NCBI GenBank assembly: GCA_004525885.1
Contig: SPBV01000128.1
Location: forward strand, 1-5,295
Source of the DNA: Nitrosomonadales bacterium
GTDB taxonomy: Bacteria; Pseudomonadota; Gammaproteobacteria; Burkholderiales; Nitrosomonadaceae
Direction of reading: 5' to 3'
Length of the DNA stretch: 5,295 bases
Shown: positions 1 through 5,295 of the stretch, piece by piece
Numbering within the stretch: the first letter of the stretch is position 1
How the letters are laid out: every line of letters starts with the position of its first letter
Program-made: the position numbers and the translations under genes
The notes under the pieces: generated by a model
Seen by the model: only the letters and a program-made list of their open reading frames with translations
Databases searched by the model: none
What the model was told of the DNA's origin: nothing

Positions 1-29
1 TAGATTGTAAATTTAACTAAAATTAGAGT

Positions 30-54
30 CCTCATACCTATGCCTCATACCTAT
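30..54. repeat. 13-base tandem duplication across the nadB start
   Basis: CCTCATACCTAT occurs at 30-41 and again, perfectly, at 43-54, with a single G between, giving a tandem unit of 13 bases. The first copy supplies the A and T of the nadB ATG (40-42); the second encodes residues 2-5 (PHTY). The unit length is not a multiple of three. It could be a recent slippage duplication or a pair of half-sites for a regulator; the sequence does not decide between them. Confidence 0.75.
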
Positions 55-1626
55 TTTGACACACTCATTATTGGCAGTGGTCTTGCTGGTCTCACTCTTG
101 CGCTTAACCTGGCGGAAAGCAAAAAGGTTGGTCTTATCACCAAGCAGGCTTTACTTGACGGAGCCAGTGGATGGGCCCAAGGTGGTATTGCTGCAGCACT
201 ATCGGAGAGTGATTCGCCTGAAGCCCATATACACGACACTTTGAGTGCTGGTGCTGGATTGTGCAATGAAGAAGTTACTCGCAGCGTATTGGAAAAGGGG
301 CCACAAGCTATCCAGTGGCTGATTGCACAAGGAGTACTATTTACCCGGGATCCAGGAAATAAAACAGGCTATCACCTTACAAGAGAAGGCGGCCATAGTG
401 AACGCAGAGTAATTCATGCTGCAGATACTACGGGCCAAGCAGTACAAAAAACCTTAGGTGATAAAGCTCGTGCTCATAAGAATATCACAGTGCTTGAGTA
501 CCACATCGCCATTGATCTCATTACCAGCATAAAATTAGGCCACTCAAATATTAGTAGCAACAATTGCTATGGTGCTTATGTTTTGGATAATCAGTCAGGC
601 AAGGTCAGAACCATCTCCGCACAGAATACAGTTTTAGCAACTGGTGGAGCTGGTAAGGTCTATCTTTATACTACTAATCCTGATACAGCTACTGGTGATG
701 GCATTGCCATGGGTTGGCGCGCGGGTTGCCGTATTGCTAACATGGAGTTTATTCAGTTTCATCCTACCTGTCTTTACCATCCCCACGCTAAATCGTTTCT
801 GATCACCGAAGCGGTACGCGGAGAAGGAGGGATACTGAACCTCCCAGATGGGAAACGATTCATGCCATTGCATGATGAGCGCGCTGACCTCGCGCCTCGC
901 GACATTGTCGCCCGCGGCATTGACTTTGAAATGAAAAAGCGCGGTCTTGATTGTGTGTATCTCGACATTTCCCACAAACCGGCACTTTTCTTGAAGGAAC
1001 ACTTCCCATATATTTACGCCCGTTGCTTGGAACTGGGCATAGACATTACCCAGCAACCTATCCCGGTTGTACCTGCTGCTCATTACACCTGTGGTGGTAT
1101 AGTTACAAACTTAAACGGAAAAACAGACCTAGATAATCTATATGCAATAGGCGAAACCGCCCATACTGGGCTGCATGGCGCCAATCGGCTTGCAAGTAAC
1201 TCGCTACTGGAGTGTCTCGTATTTGGTCAAGCAGCTGCCGAAGATATCCTTAATCAGACACCTTCGCCTACTATGAAGTTACCACGGTGGGACGAAAGTA
1301 GAGTTACTGACGCCGATGAAGAAATTATTATCTCGCATAACTGGGATGAATTGCGTCATTTTATGTGGAGTTACGTTGGTATCGTTCGAACTAATAAACG
1401 TCTGCAGCGCGCACAACACCGTATTAAGTTACTGCATGAAGAAATCAGTGAGTATTACGCCAATTTTCGCGTGACTAGTGATCTGCTAGAACTTCGTAAT
1501 CTGGTAGATACTGCAGACCTAATTGTGCAAAGTGCAATGTTGCGTCATGAAAGTCGTGGTCTACATTTTAGTCTGGATTATCCGGATATTCAGCACTATG
1601 TGAAAGATACCATATTAAAAATATAG
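40..1626 (+). CDS. nadB: L-aspartate oxidase (quinolinate synthetase B)
   Basis: This 528-residue FAD flavoprotein oxidises L-aspartate to iminoaspartate, the first step of de novo NAD synthesis in the cytoplasm; NadA then condenses iminoaspartate with dihydroxyacetone phosphate to quinolinate. The N-terminal dinucleotide-binding glycines G12, G14 and G17 lie in IIGSGLAGL, followed by SGWAQGGIAA (43-52) and HLTREGGHSERR (112-123). By alignment from memory to E. coli NadB, the active-site residues E121, H244, R290, H351 and R386 correspond to E116, H241 (QFHPT), R287 (APRDIVAR), H348 (AAHYTCGG) and R383 (GANRLASNS), so all are present. The C-terminal helical domain (DESRV through SRGLHFSLDYP) is intact; the tail is a few residues shorter than the 540-residue E. 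coli protein. ATG at 40 is the only usable start: an in-frame TAG lies at 1-3 with no ATG, GTG or TTG between. Only a weak AGAG (25-28) precedes it. The fumarate reductase/succinate dehydrogenase flavoprotein family is related, but the TREGGHSERR and HYTCGG context fits NadB. No nadA or nadC is adjacent. Confidence 0.97.
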   Translation: MPHTYFDTLIIGSGLAGLTLALNLAESKKVGLITKQALLDGASGWAQGGIAAALSESDSPEAHIHDTLSAGAGLCNEEVTRSVLEKGPQAIQWLIAQGVLFTRDPGNKTGYHLTREGGHSERRVIHAADTTGQAVQKTLGDKARAHKNITVLEYHIAIDLITSIKLGHSNISSNNCYGAYVLDNQSGKVRTISAQNTVLATGGAGKVYLYTTNPDTATGDGIAMGWRAGCRIANMEFIQFHPTCLYHPHAKSFLITEAVRGEGGILNLPDGKRFMPLHDERADLAPRDIVARGIDFEMKKRGLDCVYLDISHKPALFLKEHFPYIYARCLELGIDITQQPIPVVPAAHYTCGGIVTNLNGKTDLDNLYAIGETAHTGLHGANRLASNSLLECLVFGQAAAEDILNQTPSPTMKLPRWDESRVTDADEEIIISHNWDELRHFMWSYVGIVRTNKRLQRAQHRIKLLHEEISEYYANFRVTSDLLELRNLVDTADLIVQSAMLRHESRGLHFSLDYPDIQHYVKDTILKI

Positions 1627-1645
1627 CCTTTATTTTAGCTATATT
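1620..1645 (+). other. AU-rich hairpin overlapping the nadB stop codon
   Basis: AATATAGC (1620-1627) and GCTATATT (1638-1645) form a perfect 8-base-pair inverted repeat around a 10-base loop, and the TAG stop of nadB (1624-1626) lies inside the left arm. It is followed by GCGGCAAATT rather than a T-run, so it is not a canonical intrinsic terminator. It could stabilise the 3' end of the nadB message or act as a weak terminator. Confidence 0.4.
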
Positions 1646-1662
1646 GCGGCAAATTAAATTTA

Positions 1663-1684
1663 TTCGCTTCGCTTCGTAAGTGAA
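1663..1684 (+). other. Second hairpin in the nadB-ygfZ gap
   Basis: TTCGCTT (1663-1669) pairs with AAGTGAA (1678-1684) over seven positions with one G-U pair (1666/1681), leaving an 8-base loop. The left part lies in a short TTCGC tandem run (1663-1676). AAATTAAAT follows, again without a T-run. No clear intrinsic terminator separates nadB from ygfZ. The rest of this 213-base gap is AT-rich and contains a near-repeat, AATTCTTAAC (1710-1719) and AATTTTTAAC (1736-1745), spaced by 26 bases. Confidence 0.3.
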
Positions 1685-1792
1685 AATTAAATGCCTCCAA
1701 AATAGGATTAATTCTTAACACTGGGTGACTTTTAGAATTTTTAACATAAATGATCTGGAATGATTAGCTACCATAAATTATCTTATTCCTGT

Positions 1793-1815
1793 CAATTAGC
1801 CATATAATTGGCGCC
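1793..1815 (+). promoter_or_regulatory. Candidate ygfZ promoter -10 within an inverted repeat
   Basis: A perfect TATAAT lies at 1803-1808. It sits inside the inverted repeat CAATTA (1793-1798) / TAATTG (1805-1810), six bases apart. Transcription from this box would begin near 1815 and give a leader of about 25 nucleotides before the ygfZ ATG. No convincing -35 hexamer is visible at 16-18 bases upstream and there is no TGn extension, so the call rests on the -10 and its position. The overlapping dyad could be an operator. Confidence 0.45.
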
Positions 1816-1839
1816 TTTCATCAACCATGCTTTCTCCGT

Positions 1840-2871
1840 ATGAACTCAGCTTGGCAAACTTATTTACAAAATCACAATGCAGTCATTGAAGATGACTGCA
1901 TTGCCCACTATGGTGATGCCTCTACCGAGCTTAAAAACACCTACTCCAATACAATAATAGTCGACCTTTCACATTTTGGATTGATTCATTTTTCTGGTGA
2001 GGATGCTGCAACATTTCTACAGGGTCAGTTGAGCTGTGACGTTAGGAAAATTGATTTTTTTACAGCTAAATATGGCAGCTGTTGCACTCCGAAGGGTCGA
2101 ATGCTAGCAAGTTTTTTGATATGGCAAGATGATAATGGATACTTCATGCAAGTACCAATGACACTGCTTATAACTTTAGAGAATCGACTGTCTATGTTTG
2201 TGCTGCGCTCCAAGGTAAAGCTGACAGATGATAGCAACACAAATGTACGTATTGGCATCGCCGGAAATCGTTCTGCAGAAGCGGTAAAAGAAATATTTGG
2301 AGCAGCCCCCAGTCCGTATCTTGGCGTTATTCACAGTGAGCATGGAAGCATTTTATGTCTTGCTCAAAACCGTTTTGAAATCATCGCTACGCCAAAATAT
2401 GCGCCTAAGTTATGGAAGCATTTAAGAAAATATGCTTTGCCAGTAGGTAAGCCCTGCTGGGAATGGCTGGAAGTAAAAGCGGGTATTCCTATTATCACAC
2501 CTGCCACTCAAGAACGATTTGTTCCCCAAATGGCAAACTTGGAAGCTATCGGCGGAATAAGTTTTCAAAAAGGTTGTTATCCAGGACAAGAAATCGTTTC
2601 ACGCACCCAATATCTAAGTAAGCTTAAACGCCGCATGTATCTTGCAAATATACCCACAAAAGAGCCTGTTGCCGCTGGGGACGAATTGTACAGTGATGAC
2701 AGGGCAAAACAATCAAGTGGCATGATAGTTAATGCGGCGCCCTCACCTGAAGGCGGATATGATGTGCTAGCAGTGATACAGACAGAAAGTGTCGAAGCCG
2801 AAAAAATTTATTGGAAAACTCTAAATGGCCCAATGCTAAGAATCATGCCGTTACCCTATTTGGTAAAGTAG
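1840..2871 (+). CDS. ygfZ: Folate-binding protein YgfZ (Fe-S cluster repair/assembly factor)
   Basis: This 343-residue member of the YgfZ/GcvT-like family compares with 326 residues in E. coli. The family resembles the T-protein of the glycine cleavage system but is not an aminomethyltransferase. In E. coli it binds folate and supports certain iron-sulfur enzymes such as MiaB in the cytoplasm. The diagnostic signature K-G-C-Y-x-G-Q-E is at 244-251 (KGCYPGQE), with the key cysteine at C246, followed by IVSRTQY and a basic stretch. The N-terminal domain shows DLSHFGLIHFSG (42-53) and the AATFLQGQLSCDV segment (56-68), then a TPKGRML loop; the C-terminus ends in PLPYLVK. The start MNSAWQTYLQ fits the family N-terminus and no other in-frame ATG, GTG or TTG lies close upstream. 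There is no Shine-Dalgarno sequence before it (CTTTCTCCGT). The gene is 213 bases after nadB and probably has its own promoter. It converges on yoaA with 90 bases between. A true GcvT is unlikely given the KGCYxGQE motif and length. Confidence 0.94.
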   Translation: MNSAWQTYLQNHNAVIEDDCIAHYGDASTELKNTYSNTIIVDLSHFGLIHFSGEDAATFLQGQLSCDVRKIDFFTAKYGSCCTPKGRMLASFLIWQDDNGYFMQVPMTLLITLENRLSMFVLRSKVKLTDDSNTNVRIGIAGNRSAEAVKEIFGAAPSPYLGVIHSEHGSILCLAQNRFEIIATPKYAPKLWKHLRKYALPVGKPCWEWLEVKAGIPIITPATQERFVPQMANLEAIGGISFQKGCYPGQEIVSRTQYLSKLKRRMYLANIPTKEPVAAGDELYSDDRAKQSSGMIVNAAPSPEGGYDVLAVIQTESVEAEKIYWKTLNGPMLRIMPLPYLVK

Positions 2872-2961
2872 TTCGTTATATTCTAAATAAACTAATTCAA
2901 TTCGCATTTTGTATTCAAAGGGAAAGAGTCTAATCATTTCACACCCTAAATATTTCACTTA
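2872..2961. other. Convergent ygfZ/yoaA gap without a clear terminator
   Basis: The 90 bases between the two converging stop codons are AT-rich. I found no GC-rich stem with a T-run on either strand. The only repeat noticed is ATTTCAC at 2936-2942 and 2952-2958. Transcription from the two sides may overlap or end by Rho. Confidence 0.5.
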
Positions 2962-4923
2962 TTATTGTGCTGCTTCTACTATTTCATTATTCAAAAGAAA
3001 AAACTTCTGTACTTCATCTAGATCACGCGTACGCTTCATTGGTGGAAGACTTTGCCAAATTCGTTTACCGTAGGATTTGGTAATAAGGCGTTGATCACAG
3101 ATCATCAACACACCACGATCAACTTCGTCGCGGATTAATCGTCCCACACCTTGCTTCAAATTGATGATGGCACGTGGTAACTGATACTCCATGAATGCAT
3201 TGCGTCCCTCTTTGTTGATTTTCTCAAGCCGCGCCGAAATTACTGTATCGTCAGGCGGTGCAAAGGGTAATTTATCTATTATAACCAGTGATAAAGCTTC
3301 CCCACGAACATCAACCCCTTCCCAGAAAGATTGGCTGCCAATCAGCACGGCATTACCCATCTTACGAAATTGCTCTAACATTTCAGAGCGTGACCCCTGG
3401 CCTTGTAACAGCAAGGGATAATCGAGTTGTTCACGTTCAAATAACTCCAATAACATAGTATAAATTTGCTGCATCGCTCGTAGACTGGTGCACAAGAAGA
3501 ATGCACGGCCGCGGCTAACTTTTATCACTGGGAGCGCTGCTTTCACCACATTTTCTGTATATTCATGATTATTAGGCTCAGGCAAACCAGTTGGCACGTA
3601 AAGTAAAGCTTGATTAGCAAAATCAAATGGGCTTTCCCAACAAACCGCTCGTACCGTACTTAATTTTGGATTTAAACCCATTTCATTATTGTAATGTGAG
3701 AAATCACCTTTAACTGACAACGTTGCAGAAGTAAATATCCACGCGCGCGGAGAAGCATTTATTTGTTTGTTAAATGCCTCTGCAATAGATAGGGGTGTTG
3801 CGTTAAGTTGTAGCACGTAACTGAATGCCTCGATCCAGCAAACAAAACCTTCTATCTCTGCCTGACTACCCCAGCGGGTTATTTTGGAAACAAATTCTCG
3901 TGCTCGTTGCCAACAGTTCTCCAGCCCTTCTGAGCGTTCTGCTTGGCCCTCCAGCATCGATGTCAATACGATAAGCCTTTCAAGTAACTTGTCCAATGCT
4001 TCTCTGAATTCAACATTTTTTATTACCGTGGACCACGGTAAACGAGTATTTGCACCTTCGATAGTAAGGCGCAAATCACGTGCGGCCTTTTCCATTGCTA
4101 ACGCAGATTCAGGCAGCGCAACAAAATCCTTAGCACTTTGTAATCCTTCAATCTCAATTTCGTGTGCGAGTTCTAATAACTGACCTGTACTGACCGACTC
4201 ACCAAAGAATAAGCTCGCAGTTTCTGGTAACTGGTGTGCTTCGTCAAATATCACCGTATTGCAAGTCGGGAGTAGTTCTGACAACCCTTCGTCACGTAGC
4301 ATCACATCAGCAAAAAATAAATGATGATTGACCACTACCACATCTGCCGAAAGCGCTTGTTTTCGTGCCTCCATAACGAAGCACTCCTTGTAGTTGGAAC
4401 ATTCTGAACCAAGACAACTCTCTCTAGTCGAAGTTACACGCTGCCAAATAGTTGCATTCTCAGGTACGCCACTCACACCGCTCTTGTCGCCATTTCTACT
4501 AGAATTTGCATAGCGTTTAATTAATTTCAAATATTTCTTATCACTAGGACTAGTAAGTTCCTCTTGTAAAGTACGATCCAGATAATAATGACACACGTAA
4601 TTAGCGCGACCTTTTAATAAGGCTATTTTTACAGGCACCTTAAGTGCCGCACGCACAGTATGAATATCTCGATTGAAAAGTTGGTCTTGCTGAGTTTTGG
4701 TCCCAGTAGAAAGAATTACTTTTCCACCAGATAGAAGTGCAGGAACTAAATAAGCAAAAGTTTTGCCTGTGCCTGTGCCTGCTTCTGCAATCAGAATATG
4801 ATTCTTAGCTATAGTTTCAGCTATCATCTGTGCCATTTCTAGTTGCTGCGCGCGTGGGCGATATCCAGGTACAATCTGGGCAAGTGCGCCGTCAGCGGCA
4901 AAATAAAATTCGAGATTGGACAT
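2962..4923 (-). CDS. yoaA: YoaA-type ATP-dependent DNA helicase (DinG/XPD family, Fe-S)
   Basis: This 653-residue superfamily 2 helicase is of the XPD/DinG type and matches E. coli YoaA (636 residues) better than the longer DinG (716). YoaA is a 5'-3' DNA helicase in replication repair; in E. coli it partners the HolC (chi) subunit of the polymerase III clamp loader. Visible in order: FAADGALAQIVPGYRPR (8-24), the Q-like N-terminal region; Walker A AGTGTGKT (48-55, K54); motif Ia STGTKTQQDQL (72-82); four Fe-S cluster cysteines C111, C170, C175 and C181; VVVVNHHLFFAD (195-206); Walker B DEAH (227-230); SATLS (399-403); SFWEGVDVRG (532-541); DKLPF (550-554); and motif VI QGVGRLIRD (591-599). 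All catalytic and cluster residues are intact. An in-frame TAG lies six codons before the ATG, so the start is fixed at M1 unless one begins internally. No good Shine-Dalgarno precedes it (the six preceding codons are T-rich). It stands alone on the minus strand, convergent with ygfZ and divergent from the gene beyond the right edge. LexA control of such helicases is known in some bacteria, but I see no CTGT-N8-ACAG box. Confidence 0.95.
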   Translation of the reverse strand: MSNLEFYFAADGALAQIVPGYRPRAQQLEMAQMIAETIAKNHILIAEAGTGTGKTFAYLVPALLSGGKVILSTGTKTQQDQLFNRDIHTVRAALKVPVKIALLKGRANYVCHYYLDRTLQEELTSPSDKKYLKLIKRYANSSRNGDKSGVSGVPENATIWQRVTSTRESCLGSECSNYKECFVMEARKQALSADVVVVNHHLFFADVMLRDEGLSELLPTCNTVIFDEAHQLPETASLFFGESVSTGQLLELAHEIEIEGLQSAKDFVALPESALAMEKAARDLRLTIEGANTRLPWSTVIKNVEFREALDKLLERLIVLTSMLEGQAERSEGLENCWQRAREFVSKITRWGSQAEIEGFVCWIEAFSYVLQLNATPLSIAEAFNKQINASPRAWIFTSATLSVKGDFSHYNNEMGLNPKLSTVRAVCWESPFDFANQALLYVPTGLPEPNNHEYTENVVKAALPVIKVSRGRAFFLCTSLRAMQQIYTMLLELFEREQLDYPLLLQGQGSRSEMLEQFRKMGNAVLIGSQSFWEGVDVRGEALSLVIIDKLPFAPPDDTVISARLEKINKEGRNAFMEYQLPRAIINLKQGVGRLIRDEVDRGVLMICDQRLITKSYGKRIWQSLPPMKRTRDLDEVQKFFLLNNEIVEAAQ

Positions 4924-4982
4924 GAAAGAATTAGAAAACTACCACCATAGTAGCTCAGTGTTTAAAATAAATCGATTCACTC

Positions 4983-5001
4983 AATCCCAAAATTTAGGAT
5001 T
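4983..5001 (-). promoter_or_regulatory. 19-base dyad upstream of yoaA
   Basis: AATCC (4983-4987) and GGATT (4997-5001) flank an AAA/TTT core, giving a 19-base near-palindrome with a single mismatched pair (4988/4996). It begins about 60 bases upstream of the yoaA start. On the minus strand the odd pair becomes U-G, so the same bases could form a short RNA hairpin; as DNA it could be an operator. No regulator family is recognised. Confidence 0.35.
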
Positions 5002-5023
5002 TGTGGCTCCTATTCATCTATAA

Positions 5024-5050
5024 CACCGTTATTCTTATGACATAACAGTG
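5024..5050 (-). promoter_or_regulatory. 27-base dyad upstream of yoaA
   Basis: CACCGTTAT (5024-5032) and ATAACAGTG (5042-5050) are inverted repeats matching at eight of nine positions, with a 9-base spacer. The single mismatch (5027/5047) becomes a G-U pair if read as minus-strand RNA, giving an unbroken 9-pair stem with a 9-base loop. It lies about 100 bases upstream of yoaA, with no T-run after it on either strand. It may be an operator or a leader hairpin. Confidence 0.4.
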
Positions 5051-5107
5051 AGTTAACATAGTATTGCACCTGCAGCCTCTATCATGCCCCTAATTTTCAT
5101 AGGGTTA

Positions 5108-5116
5108 TGGTAAAAT
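5108..5116 (+). promoter_or_regulatory. Candidate extended -10 promoter for the gene beyond the right edge
   Basis: TGGTAAAAT is a TGn extension followed by TAAAAT (5111-5116), five of six matches to TATAAT. No good -35 hexamer is found; instead the palindrome CCCTA (5088-5092) / TAGGG (5100-5104) occupies that position, and the -10 itself lies in GGTA-AAA-TACC (5109-5119). Transcription would start near 5123, just before the first leader hairpin. A weaker alternative is TTGACT (5170-5175) with GCTAAT (5192-5197) at 16-base spacing; it would remove the first hairpin from the transcript. Confidence 0.45.
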
Positions 5117-5187
5117 ACCGCAATTTATAACAAGTGATTTTTGGGTCTACATATTGCCCAACAAATTGCTTGACTTGAGGCGCTTTT

Positions 5188-5221
5188 GTCGGCTAATCTG
5201 CGGTGGTTGATAGTCGGCTAA
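5188..5221 (+). repeat. Direct repeat GTCGGCTAA, two copies in the leader
   Basis: GTCGGCTAA occurs at 5188-5196 and 5213-5221, identical over nine bases and spaced by 25. Either copy can pair along its whole length with TTAGTTGGC at 5239-5247 when three G-U pairs are allowed, so two mutually exclusive folds are possible. Confidence 0.6.
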
Positions 5222-5287
5222 AATAGGATCGAGATCTATTAGTTGGCACGAAGATTTTGAAAGTCGTTATACATATTTAAATGGTAT

Positions 5288-5293
5288 AGGAGG
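5288..5293 (+). promoter_or_regulatory. Consensus Shine-Dalgarno of a gene starting beyond the window
   Basis: AGGAGG is a perfect anti-16S match two bases before the window ends, so a start codon is expected within about ten bases past the edge. The nearest visible ATG (5281) is upstream of it and stops after two codons, so it is not the gene. None of the three genes in the window has a comparable site. The product is unknown. Confidence 0.65.
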
Positions 5294-5295
5294 AA

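Larger units (their letters stand above)
4924..5295. other. Divergent intergenic region, yoaA upstream and next gene's leader
   Basis: No supportable protein gene lies in these 372 bases; reading frames are short and lack ribosome-binding sites. The left half, up to about 5050, contains two dyads whose mismatched positions would be G-U pairs on the minus strand, matching a yoaA leader or operators. The middle has an extended -10 box on the + strand flanked by two short palindromes. The right part, from 5131, holds three hairpins that pair better on the + strand and ends in a consensus ribosome-binding site. The region therefore most likely serves two divergent transcripts. Confidence 0.7.
5131..5295 (+). 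promoter_or_regulatory. Putative structured 5' leader RNA (three hairpins)
   Basis: Hairpin 1: 5131-5140 pairs with 5163-5172 (ten pairs), then after a single bulged C (5162) 5141-5146 pairs with 5156-5161 (six pairs), closing a 9-base loop; 16 pairs in all, three G-U. Hairpin 2: 5191-5198 with 5209-5215, seven pairs with one bulged A (5195) and a 10-base loop. Hairpin 3 directly follows: 5216-5221 with 5239-5244, an AA bulge (5222-5223), and 5224-5227 with 5235-5238; ten pairs, three G-U. The G-U pairs would be A-C mismatches on the other strand, which points to a + strand RNA. No U-run follows any stem, so these are not plain terminators. The sequence does not match a riboswitch class I can recognise. 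It ends in a strong ribosome-binding site, so a cis-acting leader is the likeliest reading; a separate small RNA is possible. Confidence 0.45.

Noticed and set aside
1..39. Promoter for nadB in the first bases
   Set aside because: AT-rich sequence is present, but no convincing -10/-35 pair can be assigned in 39 bases; the promoter or the upstream gene lies outside the window.
879..895. GC-rich hairpin GCGCG/CGCGC within nadB
   Set aside because: The bases encode the conserved ERADLAPRD segment, so the composition is explained by the protein; there is no sign of an internal promoter or terminator.
634..1083. 149-codon open frame antisense to nadB
   Set aside because: It lies wholly inside the conserved coding sequence of nadB, its translation resembles no family I know, and it is best explained as a shadow of nadB codon usage.
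1827..1889. ATG at 1827 opening a 20-codon frame just before and into ygfZ
   Set aside because: It is in a different frame from ygfZ, has no ribosome-binding site and gives no recognisable peptide; the ygfZ N-terminus starts well at 1840.
3884..4183. 99-codon + strand frame inside yoaA
   Set aside because: It is a shadow frame opposite an intact helicase gene, with a serine-rich low-information translation and no ribosome-binding site.
4939..4953. Short dyad CTAC/GTAG just upstream of yoaA
   Set aside because: Arms of only four bases around a 7-base loop are expected by chance; it includes the in-frame stop before yoaA but no clear function.
5131..5172. Hairpin 1 as an intrinsic terminator
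   Set aside because: The stem is not GC-rich at the base and no U-run follows on either strand, so a leader structure is the better reading.
5203..5226. Possible leader peptide from GTG at 5203 (seven codons)
   Set aside because: No Shine-Dalgarno precedes it, it is very short, and it shows no run of a regulatory amino acid.

Overview
The window carries three complete protein genes and a divergent regulatory region at its right end. nadB (L-aspartate oxidase, + strand) is followed by ygfZ (folate-binding iron-sulfur repair factor, + strand). These converge on yoaA (XPD/DinG-family iron-sulfur helicase, - strand). The last ~370 bases have no gene of their own. They hold the upstream region of yoaA on one side and, on the other, what looks like the promoter and structured leader of a + strand gene whose start codon lies just past the window edge.

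The proteins are of proteobacterial type. NadB and YoaA align from memory with the E. coli proteins along their whole length, and the N-termini of YgfZ and YoaA are of the kind common in Betaproteobacteria. Base composition is moderately AT-rich (roughly 40-45% G+C by eye). An AT-rich betaproteobacterium such as a nitrosomonad or methylophile relative would fit, but this is a guess and the window has no 16S or other decisive marker. There are no tRNAs, rRNAs, insertion sequences, CRISPR arrays or phage genes. The coding part looks like ordinary chromosomal housekeeping.

Layout: 1-39 short upstream sequence with a 13-base tandem duplication running into nadB; 40-1626 nadB; 1627-1839 gap with two AU-rich hairpins and a consensus -10 box inside an inverted repeat before ygfZ; 1840-2871 ygfZ; 2872-2961 short convergent gap with no clear terminator; 2962-4923 yoaA on the minus strand; 4924-5295 divergent intergenic region.

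The genes share a loose iron-sulfur theme. NadB feeds iminoaspartate to the [4Fe-4S] enzyme NadA, YgfZ supports certain Fe-S enzymes, and YoaA is an Fe-S helicase with its four cysteines intact. Nothing shows that they form one operon or system. The most interesting part is the right end: three successive hairpins whose G-U pairs all favour the + strand, a repeated 9-base element able to compete for one partner, and a perfect AGGAGG ribosome-binding site at the very edge. Together they suggest an unrecognised structured 5' leader.
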